This document shows, in pieces, positions 1 through 7,463 of a DNA stretch of 9,551 nucleotides (position 1 is the first letter of the stretch; each line of letters opens with the position of its first letter). The translations under genes and the position numbers were made by a program. The stretch is taken from assembly GCA_046154695.1 (NCBI GenBank), contig JBJXFI010000128.1, positions 1 through 9,551 of the forward strand. Reading direction: 5' to 3'. Under the pieces are notes generated by a model. It was given only the letters and a program-made list of their open reading frames with translations, did no database searches and had not been told where the DNA came from. Origin of the DNA: DALYLB01 sp046154695. GTDB taxonomy: Bacteria; Acidobacteriota; Blastocatellia; RBC074.

Positions 1-671
1 CTTGAGACCATGTTGAATACGCCCGCGTCCAGGCGCGGATCGTGAATGAACGAGAGCCACGAGACGCACGATCCGATGCTGGTTCCCACCACGCCAATGC
101 GCCGGTATCCGCGCAGCAGCAGCCAATCGGCCGCCCGGCGAATATCCTGCACCGATTGCCGCACCGCCTGGATCGTTCGACCGATGTTGGCGCTGACCAT
201 GAAATCGGCCCGCGTAAAGCCCTCCAGCAATCGTTCATCGTGATAGGGCAGACTGATGCGCAGCGCCGAGACGCCGGCATACCGGGTCAGCGCCCCGCAC
301 AATCCGATGTGGGAATCGGGCTGCGCGTTCCACTGCGGCGAGACGATCACCGCGCTTTCCGCCGCCACGCCCGGAAAATACCGCGCATGGACCTGGTTGT
401 TCTTCTCATACGGCGTCGTGACGCCGCTCGGAAATCGCAGGCGATGCCCGTCGAAATCGAAGAGCGACGGGTCGCTCGGCGGCGGGGTGAAGAACCTCTC
501 GCTATCGGCAATCGCCTTCGCGTTATAGGCTCGCAGAACCTCGCGCGGATCACCGCCTCCCGAAGCCCCCTCCAGAAATTCCAGCCCCCAGTCGAAGGAA
601 TGAGCGGTGCGAACATCCATATCCCGCGAATGCAGGCGCCGCTCCAGATGATGCATGAATGGACGAATCAT
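1..671 (-). CDS. Alpha/beta hydrolase family protein, N-terminal 223 residues (C-terminus beyond window edge)
   Basis: The minus-strand frame is open from an ATG at 671 to the window edge and reads as a coherent protein. GTSIG at residues 196-200 is the GxSxG nucleophile elbow (Ser198), preceded by the hydrophobic strand IGVV. Earlier, SPQWNAQPDSH (111-121) and LRISLPYHDER (137-147) look like core strands and the loop near the oxyanion hole. The catalytic acid and histidine would lie beyond the edge. There is no signal peptide, so it is probably cytoplasmic. The overall look is that of dienelactone-hydrolase or ABHD18-like serine hydrolases; substrate unknown. In-frame ATGs at 671 and 656 are both possible; 671 has a GAGG about 15 nt upstream, which is far, so the start is uncertain. 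It diverges from the DUF1800 gene. Confidence 0.8.
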   Translation of the reverse strand, partial: MIRPFMHHLERRLHSRDMDVRTAHSFDWGLEFLEGASGGGDPREVLRAYNAKAIADSERFFTPPPSDPSLFDFDGHRLRFPSGVTTPYEKNNQVHARYFPGVAAESAVIVSPQWNAQPDSHIGLCGALTRYAGVSALRISLPYHDERLLEGFTRADFMVSANIGRTIQAVRQSVQDIRRAADWLLLRGYRRIGVVGTSIGSCVSWLSFIHDPRLDAGVFNMVS

Positions 672-694
672 ATTTTTCGTAAAATGGGCCTCAT

Positions 695-723
695 ATCTTA
701 CGTGCGGATCTGTTTGGGAGCAA
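695..723 (-). promoter_or_regulatory. Candidate sigma70-type promoter for the alpha/beta hydrolase gene
   Basis: On the minus strand TTGCTC (718-723) and TAAGAT (695-700) are separated by 17 bp, with the proposed start codon 23 nt downstream. Three of six and four of six bases match consensus, so this is only a candidate. Confidence 0.3.
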
Positions 724-795
724 CCCTCGGGGAATCGCCGCATCCTTCCGCGCCGCAACCTCGTATCGTTGGTTGTGGCCGATCCGGGATGGCGT

Positions 796-824
796 TCGCG
801 TCGCTGGGCGCTATTCGATACAAT
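796..824 (+). promoter_or_regulatory. Candidate promoter for the DUF1800-DUF1501 pair
   Basis: TACAAT at 819-824 is a five-of-six -10 match. A weak -35 (TTCGCG, 796-801) lies 17 bp upstream. It sits about 40 nt before the chosen DUF1800 start. The -35 is poor, so confidence is low. The same ATACAAT string occurs upstream of larB. Confidence 0.3.
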
Positions 825-863
825 TCGGCCGGAAGACAGGCGCAACGCCGGAATGAGGCACTT

Positions 864-2399
864 ATGGAGATGAGGAAGATCGATCGACGGGCGAACGGGC
901 GGCGGCTGCGCCTCGGGGCGGGGGCCGCCGCGCTGATGCTCGCGGCTCTGTTTTTGCCGGGACGATTGATGGCGCAATCGCCCAACACGCGATTACAGGA
1001 TGGCCATCTGCTGCGCCGCATCGGATTCGGCCCGACGCCCGCGGAGCTGGAATTGCTCGGGCGCATCGGCAACCACCGGTATATGGTTCAGCAACTCGCT
1101 CCCGAGACGGTGGAGGACGGCGCGCTCGCCGCGCGTCTCGCGGCAATGAAGCCGGCGGCGGGGGACGAGATGGGCTATGTCTTTTTCCCGCAGCGGTGGT
1201 ATGTGCGAATGATCTACAGCAGGCGGCAGTTGCTGGAAAAGATGACGCTGGTCTGGCATGAGCATTTCGCGACCTCGGTCGCGAAGGCGGGGATGACGCC
1301 GCTGATGATGGCCGTGCAGGAAGAGACCCTGCGGAGGAACGCGCTGGGCGGCTTTCGCCAGATGCTGATGGCGATCACGGTCGACCCCGCCATGCTCGTC
1401 TGGCTGGACAATAACGGGAACAATGGGCGCGGCGCGAAGCCGCCGAACGAGAATTACGCGCGCGAGCTGCTGCAGCTCTTTACTCTGGGCGTGAATGAAT
1501 TGAGGCTCGACGGGGCGATCAAACGCGACGCGCAGGGCCGGCTGGTTCCGGCCTACACCGAACAAGACATCAAGGAGATTGCGCGCGCGTTGACGGGATG
1601 GCACGTGAGGTACGACGAGCCGGCGAAGCTCTTCGTCCCGGCGTTCAATCCCGACTGGCATGACGGCGGCGCGAAGACGATCCTCGGGCGCGGAATCAAC
1701 GGCCGCGCGGGAATGGACGGCGCGCGGGAAGTGGAGGATGTCGTCGACATTCTGATGGCGCAGCCGACGATGGCGCCCTTCATCGCCAGAATGCTGATTC
1801 AGAAATTCGCCACACAGACCCCCACGCCGAGATATATCGAGCGTGTGGCGAGAACCTTCGCCTCCACGGGCGGCGATCTGCGATCGACCATGTTCACGAT
1901 GCTGGTCGATCGCGAGTTCTGGCGGCCGGACCTGATGCGCAGCCAGCCCAAGTCGCCGATCGAGCATTTGGCCGGCATTTTGCGGGGCCTCGAAGCCGAG
2001 TCGCAGGGGCGGTTGATGGTTGAGTTCGGCTTCGCCACGCGGCATCTGGTCTATTATCCCCCGACGGTCTTCAGCTTCTATCCCCCGGGCGAGAAGGAGA
2101 AGCTGCTCGCGACCGATCTCGTCCTGATGCGCGACAACGCCGCGCTCGTTCTCCTCTTCACGGATCCGGGGAACGACAGCTGGGTCAATCTGAACTCCTA
2201 TTTCACCCGGCACAAGGTCCGGTCAACGCCCGAGGGCATGGTGGATGACATGAGCGAGTTGCTGATGCAGGCGCCGCTCGAAGCGCGCGCCCGGGCGCGC
2301 ATCGTCAAATTCGTCTCCGATCATGGCGAGATGAACCCGGATGTGATCAAGATCGCGCTCTGGCTGATGGTCAGCACGCCGGACTATCAACGGAATTGA
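864..2399 (+). CDS. DUF1800 family exported protein
   Basis: A 511-residue protein with the hallmarks of DUF1800 (PF08811): HLLRRIGFGPTPAELE (48-63), WHEHFATS (131-138), WLDNNGN followed by NENYARELLQLFTLGV (195-210), YTEQDIKEIARALTGW (231-246), and PFIARMLIQKFA near 305-316. The N-terminus has an arginine-rich stretch, a hydrophobic core (roughly 18-33) and a plausible signal-peptidase site after LMA (37), so export is likely. The frame stays open far upstream, but ATG 864 is preferred because GAGG (855-858) lies 5 nt before it and the signal peptide begins there. The biochemical role of the family is not established. DUF1800 genes characteristically sit beside DUF1501 genes, as here with a 37-nt gap to the chosen DUF1501 start, so the two probably work together at the cell surface or in the periplasm. 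Confidence 0.9.
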   Translation: MEMRKIDRRANGRRLRLGAGAAALMLAALFLPGRLMAQSPNTRLQDGHLLRRIGFGPTPAELELLGRIGNHRYMVQQLAPETVEDGALAARLAAMKPAAGDEMGYVFFPQRWYVRMIYSRRQLLEKMTLVWHEHFATSVAKAGMTPLMMAVQEETLRRNALGGFRQMLMAITVDPAMLVWLDNNGNNGRGAKPPNENYARELLQLFTLGVNELRLDGAIKRDAQGRLVPAYTEQDIKEIARALTGWHVRYDEPAKLFVPAFNPDWHDGGAKTILGRGINGRAGMDGAREVEDVVDILMAQPTMAPFIARMLIQKFATQTPTPRYIERVARTFASTGGDLRSTMFTMLVDREFWRPDLMRSQPKSPIEHLAGILRGLEAESQGRLMVEFGFATRHLVYYPPTVFSFYPPGEKEKLLATDLVLMRDNAALVLLFTDPGNDSWVNLNSYFTRHKVRSTPEGMVDDMSELLMQAPLEARARARIVKFVSDHGEMNPDVIKIALWLMVSTPDYQRN

Positions 2400-2426
2400 G
2401 AAAAGCGCGGCGCGGCTTTGCATGAA

Positions 2427-2432
2427 AAGAGG
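2427..2432 (+). promoter_or_regulatory. Ribosome binding site deciding the DUF1501 start
   Basis: AAGAGG lies 4 nt before ATG 2437. The alternative ATG at 2422 lacks a comparable site and would put the twin-arginine motif further from the N-terminus. Confidence 0.55.
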
Positions 2433-2436
2433 CTGG

Positions 2437-3666
2437 ATGAACTTCAATCGTCGAGAATTTCTGAAGATGGGGGGATCGGCGGCGGCTGCGCCCTGGCGGA
2501 TGTGGCCCGGGGCCGCGGAATCGGGCGCGATCCTCGTGATCGTCAATCTTTTCGGCGGCAATGACGGGCTGAACACGGTCGTGCCGATCGGGGATGCGCA
2601 GTATGCGCTCTATGAGAGGCTTCGTCCGACGCTGAAGATCCCGCGGGAGATCGTGCTGCGGCTTTCGGGGCAGGATCAGCCCCACGGGCCGTACGGATTG
2701 AACCCGGTGATGACGGCGCTTCGCGATCTCTATGAGGCGGGCCGGGTCGCGATCGTCGCGGGCGTCGGCGTCCCGCGGGATGCCGAGTCGATGTTCGATC
2801 ACGCGGCCGGCGTCTACGATTTCGCTTCGGCCGACCCTTATCATCGGAGCTTCCACTCGGCGCGGCCCACGGGCTGGCTCGGCCGCGTCATCGACGACGC
2901 GCCCGCCACAACGATTCCGGCGGGGCTCGATTTCGGCGGCGGCAGCGTTCTGCTCACGGGAGCGAAAAGCCGCCCGCTCTCGCTCGGCGCGCTCTCCGAA
3001 TTTCAGCTCTATGCCGGCGACGAGGCGCTTCGGGCCTATCGTGAGATCATGGAGATCGAGCGGCCCGACTCATCGATCGCGGAATTGAACCGGGCGCTGC
3101 GAAAAGACGCAATCGACAACGGCAACGCGCTCCGGGAGAAGACCCGGGACTATCGCCCAAAGGTCGAATATCCCCGCGAAAACCCGCTCGGCGACAGCCT
3201 GCGCGATATCGCCGCCGTCATCTGGGGACGGCTGGGCGCCCGCGGATTCTCCGTCGCCCTCGGCGGATTCGACACCCACAAAAACCAGAACGCGAACTTC
3301 TTTCACCTCGGCCTGCTCAAGACTTTCAGCGATGCCGTCGCCGCCTTTTACAACGATCTGCGCGCCCAGGGCCTCTCGCGCGATGTCGTCATCCTGACCG
3401 CCAGCGATTTCGGCCGCCGCCCCGAGGAGAACGCCGACCGCGGCACCGATCACGGCTATGCCAACTGCTGTTTCGTCATCGGGGATGAGGTGAAGAAGGG
3501 GATTTGGGGAATCTACCCGAGCCTCGAAAGCGGCAAGCTCGTCTTCGATCAGAATCTCGATATGACGGTCGATTACCGCGCCGTCTATGCCACCATCCTG
3601 GCGCGCCACTTCAATCTCGATCCCCAGCCCCTGGTCGGGGTTGGGCAGACGCTTGGGTTTCTCTAA
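2437..3666 (+). CDS. DUF1501 family protein with twin-arginine N-terminus
   Basis: A 409-residue protein of the DUF1501 family (PF07394), related to the alkaline phosphatase/sulfatase fold. Typical blocks are visible: VNLFGGNDGLNTVVPIGD (36-53), GGFDTHKNQ (276-284), SDFGRRPEENADRGTDHG (323-340) and DYRAVYATIL (379-388). The conserved D, H and N residues of these blocks are what the family uses for putative metal binding; function is not established. NRREFLK at 4-10 is a twin-arginine (Tat) motif, which points to export of a folded protein. The hydrophobic stretch after it is very short, unlike typical members. An in-frame ATG at 2422 would add five residues. It follows the DUF1800 gene on the same strand and should share its transcript. 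The gene ends in TAA just before a repeat-rich intergenic region. Confidence 0.92.
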   Translation: MNFNRREFLKMGGSAAAAPWRMWPGAAESGAILVIVNLFGGNDGLNTVVPIGDAQYALYERLRPTLKIPREIVLRLSGQDQPHGPYGLNPVMTALRDLYEAGRVAIVAGVGVPRDAESMFDHAAGVYDFASADPYHRSFHSARPTGWLGRVIDDAPATTIPAGLDFGGGSVLLTGAKSRPLSLGALSEFQLYAGDEALRAYREIMEIERPDSSIAELNRALRKDAIDNGNALREKTRDYRPKVEYPRENPLGDSLRDIAAVIWGRLGARGFSVALGGFDTHKNQNANFFHLGLLKTFSDAVAAFYNDLRAQGLSRDVVILTASDFGRRPEENADRGTDHGYANCCFVIGDEVKKGIWGIYPSLESGKLVFDQNLDMTVDYRAVYATILARHFNLDPQPLVGVGQTLGFL

Positions 3667-3695
3667 ATCAAAACAACGAGATTTGGGACGGCTTC

Positions 3696-3742
3696 ACCAC
3701 GGGGAACACACGGGGAAACGATTGCTTTTGCTTCCCCGTGGT
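3696..3742. repeat. CACGGGG-type inverted repeat downstream of the DUF1501 gene
   Basis: ACCACGGGGAA (3696-3706) is perfectly complementary to TTCCCCGTGGT (3732-3742). A second copy of CACGGGGAA (3709-3717) sits inside the loop, so the hairpin has two alternative left arms. A run of seven T follows at 3763-3769, about 20 nt past the stem, too far for a standard intrinsic terminator. From general knowledge, intergenic repeats of the form ACCACGGAG...ACGGAG are common in several bacterial phyla. This looks like a member of that type rather than a dedicated terminator. Confidence 0.6.
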
Positions 3743-3787
3743 TCATCTCCTGTGTCCGACTGTTTTTTTGCCTGATTTAGATTAGAC

Positions 3788-4056
3788 GGTGTTTGGAAAG
3801 TGCTGGAACACAACCCGCGAAGCGGGTGGCGGCATAAAGCCTGGGGTGAAGGCGAAGCCGGAACCCCATGGCTGGTAAAAAGGGTTTTCAAGCCCGTGAA
3901 ACGGGCGACAGCGGATGCTCTGTCGCCCGTTTCACGGGCTCGATCCCCCCTCTCGCCGTTTCCTGGGGTTTCGCTCGGCTGCGCCTCGCTCCACCCCAGG
4001 CTATATGCTATCGCCTGCTTCGCAGGCTCCCGGAACCGAACTTTCAAAACAGCCCC
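3788..4056. repeat. Composite palindromic intergenic repeat (two inverted hairpin modules)
   Basis: This fills most of the 390-bp gap between the DUF1501 gene and mqnE. The left module (3788-3911) holds hairpin A (ACCCGC-GAA-GCGGGT, 3813-3827), hairpin B (CCTGGGGT 3840-3847 with ACCCCA 3863-3868, enclosing GGC-GAA-GCC), a spacer of about 20 nt, then hairpin C (GCCCGT-GAA-ACGGGC). The right module (3920-4056) is the same order inverted: C, spacer, B (3962-3969 with 3993-4000), A (GCCTGC-TTC-GCAGGC, 4013-4027). The outer ends also resemble each other (GGTGTTTGGAAAG; minus strand GGCTGTTTTGAAAG). Where the modules meet there is a perfect 21-bp inverted repeat with an 8-nt loop. No transposase is present. 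It resembles a MITE or a REP/BIME-type element. Small open frames in it are better explained as hairpin sequence than as genes. Confidence 0.8.
3891..3940. repeat. Perfect 21-bp inverted repeat at the centre of the composite element
   Basis: Arms 3891-3911 and 3920-3940 are exact reverse complements around CGGATGCT. Each arm also folds on itself (GCCCGT-GAA-ACGGGC on the left), so the DNA could form either one long hairpin or a pair of short ones. It may end transcription from both convergent neighbours, though there is no T-run directly after it on either strand. Confidence 0.85.
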
Positions 4057-5196
<1,140 letters not shown>

Positions 5197-5210
5197 CGTT
5201 TTACTCCGAA

Positions 5211-5819
5211 TCATTTTTTCCGGACCATTTCCCGGATCAACTCTTCAATCTCGGTCTTGATCATCTCGCCGGGCGCGGCGCGAACCCGCGTGGCCGCCAC
5301 CTCGCCCTCGCCCCCCAGTTCCTCGGTGAGAATGATGTTCAGCGGCGTTCCCCAGAGGCGCTGGTCGTCGACCTGCTTGCGGTATGCGTAATGCGAGGTT
5401 CCCGTGCGATCCTTCTTTTTCTCATCGCCCTCGATGCAGATCGGATAGTCGGGCTTGTGCCGGGCGATGAACTCCTTCAACTCGTCGTTCCTGGAATATT
5501 CACAAACACCGATCACCAGCAGGCCCTGGTCGCGGTATCGGTTGTAGAGCTGATTGACCGTCGCCACATCGTAGTTGCTGTTGTGGCACCAGGCGGCGAA
5601 ATAATGCACGAGGACGAGTTTTTTGCCCTTCGCGGCCTCGCGCAAATTGAGAGCGCCGCCCTGCGGCGTGCGAAAGGTGAAATCCTTGAACTCCATCTCG
5701 ACTTCGCGCAGCGGCGCGTAGTAATGGCCGCGATCGTCGTCGGCCTTTCGCTGCGCGAGAGCCGGGATCGCGAGCGACAGCAGAAGGAGCAGGCAGAGGG
5801 AGGTTCGCGGGTGTTTCAT
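5211..5819 (-). CDS. Exported redoxin/TlpA-like thioredoxin-fold protein with a CxxS site
   Basis: A 202-residue protein. The N-terminus is a clear Sec signal peptide (MKHPRTS, leucine-rich core, cleavage probably after ALA at 22), so the domain should act outside the cytoplasmic membrane. The rest fits the AhpC/TSA-TlpA thioredoxin fold: FTFRTPQGGALNLREAAKGK, strand LVLVHYFAAWCHNS, helix, LLVIGVCEYSRNDELKEFI, and the cis-proline loop WGTPLNIIL (Pro159). The active site reads W77-C78-H-N-S81, so the usual second cysteine is serine. Other mature cysteines are C106 and C128. Possible roles are a monothiol reductase, isomerase or peroxidase-like protein; the substrate is unknown. Its ATG overlaps the ubiA stop and its TGA overlaps the first mqnE ATG, both as ATGA, and it has no good Shine-Dalgarno site, so translation is probably coupled. 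The frame is open upstream to 6380, but that part is antisense-frame noise over ubiA. Confidence 0.82.
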   Translation of the reverse strand: MKHPRTSLCLLLLLSLAIPALAQRKADDDRGHYYAPLREVEMEFKDFTFRTPQGGALNLREAAKGKKLVLVHYFAAWCHNSNYDVATVNQLYNRYRDQGLLVIGVCEYSRNDELKEFIARHKPDYPICIEGDEKKKDRTGTSHYAYRKQVDDQRLWGTPLNIILTEELGGEGEVAATRVRAAPGEMIKTEIEELIREMVRKK

Positions 5820-6688
5820 TTTGCCAGCCAGTTCGCGACAAAGATATCGGCCGCGATGCTCACAAAGAGAATGACGCTCACATACGCGTTGGTGTTGAAG
5901 AATGCGAGATTCAGCCGCGAGAGATCGTCGGCGCGAATGAGGCGGTGCTGGTGAATCAACAGCGCCGCCGTGGCGATGATGCCGAGCAATCCGATCCAAT
6001 GCAAGCCGGTGATCCAATAGACGCAGACGAGTGCCAGAAACATGGCGGCGTGCAGGGCCCGCGAGACGCGCAGCGCCGCCGCCACGCCATATCGCCGCGG
6101 AATGGAATTGAGCCCGGCCGCCGCGTCGAAATCGCGGTCCTGGCAGGCATAGATGATGTCGAATCCCGCCGTCCAGAGCAGCACGGCCAGCGAGAGCAGC
6201 AGCGGCGCGGGCGAATCGATCGCCCCGCGAACCGCGATCCATGCGCCCGTCGGCGCGATCGAGAGGCACCAGCCCAGAACCAGGTGCGACAGCGACGTGA
6301 AGCGCTTCGTGTAGGAATAGAGGAGAATCGACCCCATCGCCACCGGCGACAGCCACAGCGTCAGCGCGTTGAGGCGCCACGCCGCCAGAAAGAAGAGCCC
6401 CGCCGAGACGACCGTGAAGACCGCGACGTACCGCACGCTCAATAATCCCGCCGGAATCGCGCGCGTCCTCGTCCGCGGATTTTCGGCGTCGAATTTCCGG
6501 TCCACCAGACGGTTGAACGCCATCGCCGCCGACCGCGCGCCCACCATCGCCGCCACGATCCAGAGAATCGTCCGCCCCGACGGCATTCCTTCCGCCGCCA
6601 ACACCGCCCCCAGAAACGCAAACGGCAGCGCAAAGAGCGTGTGCTCGATCTTGATCATCTCCAGCGTGATTTTCAGACTTCGCAGCAT
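5816..6688 (-). CDS. mqnP: UbiA-family prenyltransferase of menaquinone synthesis
   Basis: An integral membrane protein of 290 residues that is expected to attach the isoprenoid chain to the menaquinone ring precursor (1,4-dihydroxy-6-naphthoate in the futalosine pathway). The two aspartate-rich Mg-diphosphate motifs are present: NRLVDRKFD (N59, D63, D67) and DRDFD (D184, D188). The flanking regions match the UbiA family (IKIEHTLFALPFAF at the start; LYSYTKRF; GWIAP-like GWCLSIAPTGAW). About eight or nine hydrophobic segments can be seen. I assign MqnP rather than UbiA because of the neighbouring mqnE; sequence alone would leave it as a 4-hydroxybenzoate-type transferase. In-frame ATGs at 6730 and 6703 also exist, but ATG 6688 has a strong AGGAG 4 nt upstream, matches usual family starts and clears the ubiX stop by 17 nt. 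Confidence 0.88.
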   Translation of the reverse strand: MLRSLKITLEMIKIEHTLFALPFAFLGAVLAAEGMPSGRTILWIVAAMVGARSAAMAFNRLVDRKFDAENPRTRTRAIPAGLLSVRYVAVFTVVSAGLFFLAAWRLNALTLWLSPVAMGSILLYSYTKRFTSLSHLVLGWCLSIAPTGAWIAVRGAIDSPAPLLLSLAVLLWTAGFDIIYACQDRDFDAAAGLNSIPRRYGVAAALRVSRALHAAMFLALVCVYWITGLHWIGLLGIIATAALLIHQHRLIRADDLSRLNLAFFNTNAYVSVILFVSIAADIFVANWLAK

Positions 6689-6692
6689 TCTT

Positions 6693-6697
6693 CTCCT
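6693..6697 (-). promoter_or_regulatory. Ribosome binding site deciding the mqnP start
   Basis: On the minus strand AGGAG, within the purine run GGAGAGGAGAAGA, lies 4 nt before ATG 6688. No comparable site precedes the upstream ATGs at 6703 or 6730. Confidence 0.6.
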
Positions 6698-6705
6698 CTC
6701 CATTT

Positions 6706-7314
6706 TCAGGTTTTCCTGCTTCCCTCCCATCGCGTCTTCTGTTCGTGGGGGACGCCCAGATGATCGAGCAGGCGATGGGTGAAGTGTTCGACGAGGTCCT
6801 CGATTGTTTTTGGGAAATGATAGAAGCTGGGCATTGCGGGAACGATCCGCACGCCGAGCCGCGCCAGCTTGAGCAGATTCTCGAGGTGAATGGGGCTCAG
6901 CGGCGTTTCGCGCGGGACGAGGATCAGCGGCCGATTCTCCTTGATCATCACATCGGCCGCGCGGTGAACGAGGTCGCGGGTGATGCCGGAGGAGATGGCC
7001 GCGACCGATCCCATGCTGCAGGGGAGGATGATCATCGCATCGCGGAGATGCGAGCCGCTGGCGATCGAGGCGCCGATGTCGGTCGGCGGATGAACGATCA
7101 CCTTCTCGGAATCGCGTCCGAGCAATTCCCGCGCGACGCGCCGCTCGGTGCCCGCGGCGTTGATTCCCAGCTCCTCATGGATCACGCGAACCCCGGCCTG
7201 CGAGATGACCAGATCGACCCGCGCGACAGCCGGGCTCGCGTCCAGTTTCGAGAGCAGCGATTGCGCATAGATCGAACCGCTCGCTCCGGTAATGCCGACT
7301 GTGATTGACTTCAT
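6706..7314 (-). CDS. ubiX: Flavin prenyltransferase UbiX
   Basis: UbiX joins dimethylallyl phosphate to FMN to give prenyl-FMN, the cofactor of UbiD-type decarboxylases. In futalosine organisms a UbiX/UbiD-like pair is thought to act late in menaquinone synthesis. The 202-residue length fits the family. Visible motifs are the nucleotide-binding start VGITGASGSIYA (6-17), ILPCSMGSVAAISSG (96-110), RAADVMIKENRPLILVPRETPLS (118-140, highly typical) and PAMPSFYHFP (159-168). The frame extends upstream to 7440, but ATG 7314 begins the conserved sequence directly and lies just behind a good promoter. There is no Shine-Dalgarno site; the predicted transcript would begin only a few bases before the ATG. 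It is the first gene of the four-gene operon and divergent from larB. No ubiD is in the window. Confidence 0.93.
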   Translation of the reverse strand: MKSITVGITGASGSIYAQSLLSKLDASPAVARVDLVISQAGVRVIHEELGINAAGTERRVARELLGRDSEKVIVHPPTDIGASIASGSHLRDAMIILPCSMGSVAAISSGITRDLVHRAADVMIKENRPLILVPRETPLSPIHLENLLKLARLGVRIVPAMPSFYHFPKTIEDLVEHFTHRLLDHLGVPHEQKTRWEGSRKT

Positions 7315-7323
7315 TGAATTCGA

Positions 7324-7353
7324 ACTATAGGAGCCGCCGCGAAAGCTTGTCAA
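7324..7353 (-). promoter_or_regulatory. Strong sigma70-type promoter of the ubiX-mqnP-redoxin-mqnE operon
   Basis: On the minus strand a perfect TTGACA (7348-7353) and TATAGT (7324-7329, five of six) are 18 bp apart. Only 9 nt separate the -10 from the ubiX ATG, placing the expected start of transcription about 3 nt before it. Confidence 0.65.
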
Positions 7354-7377
7354 GCAACGGCCCGACCGGTATACAAT
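7347..7377 (+). promoter_or_regulatory. Candidate promoter of larB, overlapping the ubiX -35 region
   Basis: TTGTCA (7347-7352) is a five-of-six -35. The -10 is either TATACA (7370-7375, 17-bp spacer) or TACAAT (7372-7377, 19-bp spacer). The -35 lies in the near-palindrome GCTTGTCAAGC, which also carries the opposing -35. The predicted leader of about 80 nt contains a small hairpin, CGCCCC (7402-7407) with GGGGCG (7420-7425), of unknown role. Confidence 0.45.
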
Positions 7378-7463
7378 CCGCCGTAATGCGCTCATTTTAC
7401 GCGCCCCCAGGTTACGTCCGGGGCGTGGCGAATCTGTCACGATGTCATTGAGAATTGAGGGGT

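Noticed and set aside
42..863. Upstream extension of the DUF1800 frame
   Set aside because: It lies antisense to the alpha/beta hydrolase; the signal peptide and ribosome binding site fix the start at 864.
993..2213. Minus-strand frame of about 400 codons opposite the DUF1800 gene
   Set aside because: It mirrors conserved DUF1800 sequence, is rich in Arg, His and Gln as shadows usually are, and shows no domain.
3696..3769. Classical intrinsic terminator
   Set aside because: The T-run is about 20 nt from the stem and the loop is 25 nt, so it does not fit the usual form.
3788..4056. CRISPR array or integron-like attC site
   Set aside because: There are no regularly spaced direct repeats with unique spacers and no cas or integrase gene; the structure is inverted modules.
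5820..6380. Upstream extension of the redoxin frame
   Set aside because: It overlaps mqnP in another frame; the signal peptide begins at ATG 5819.
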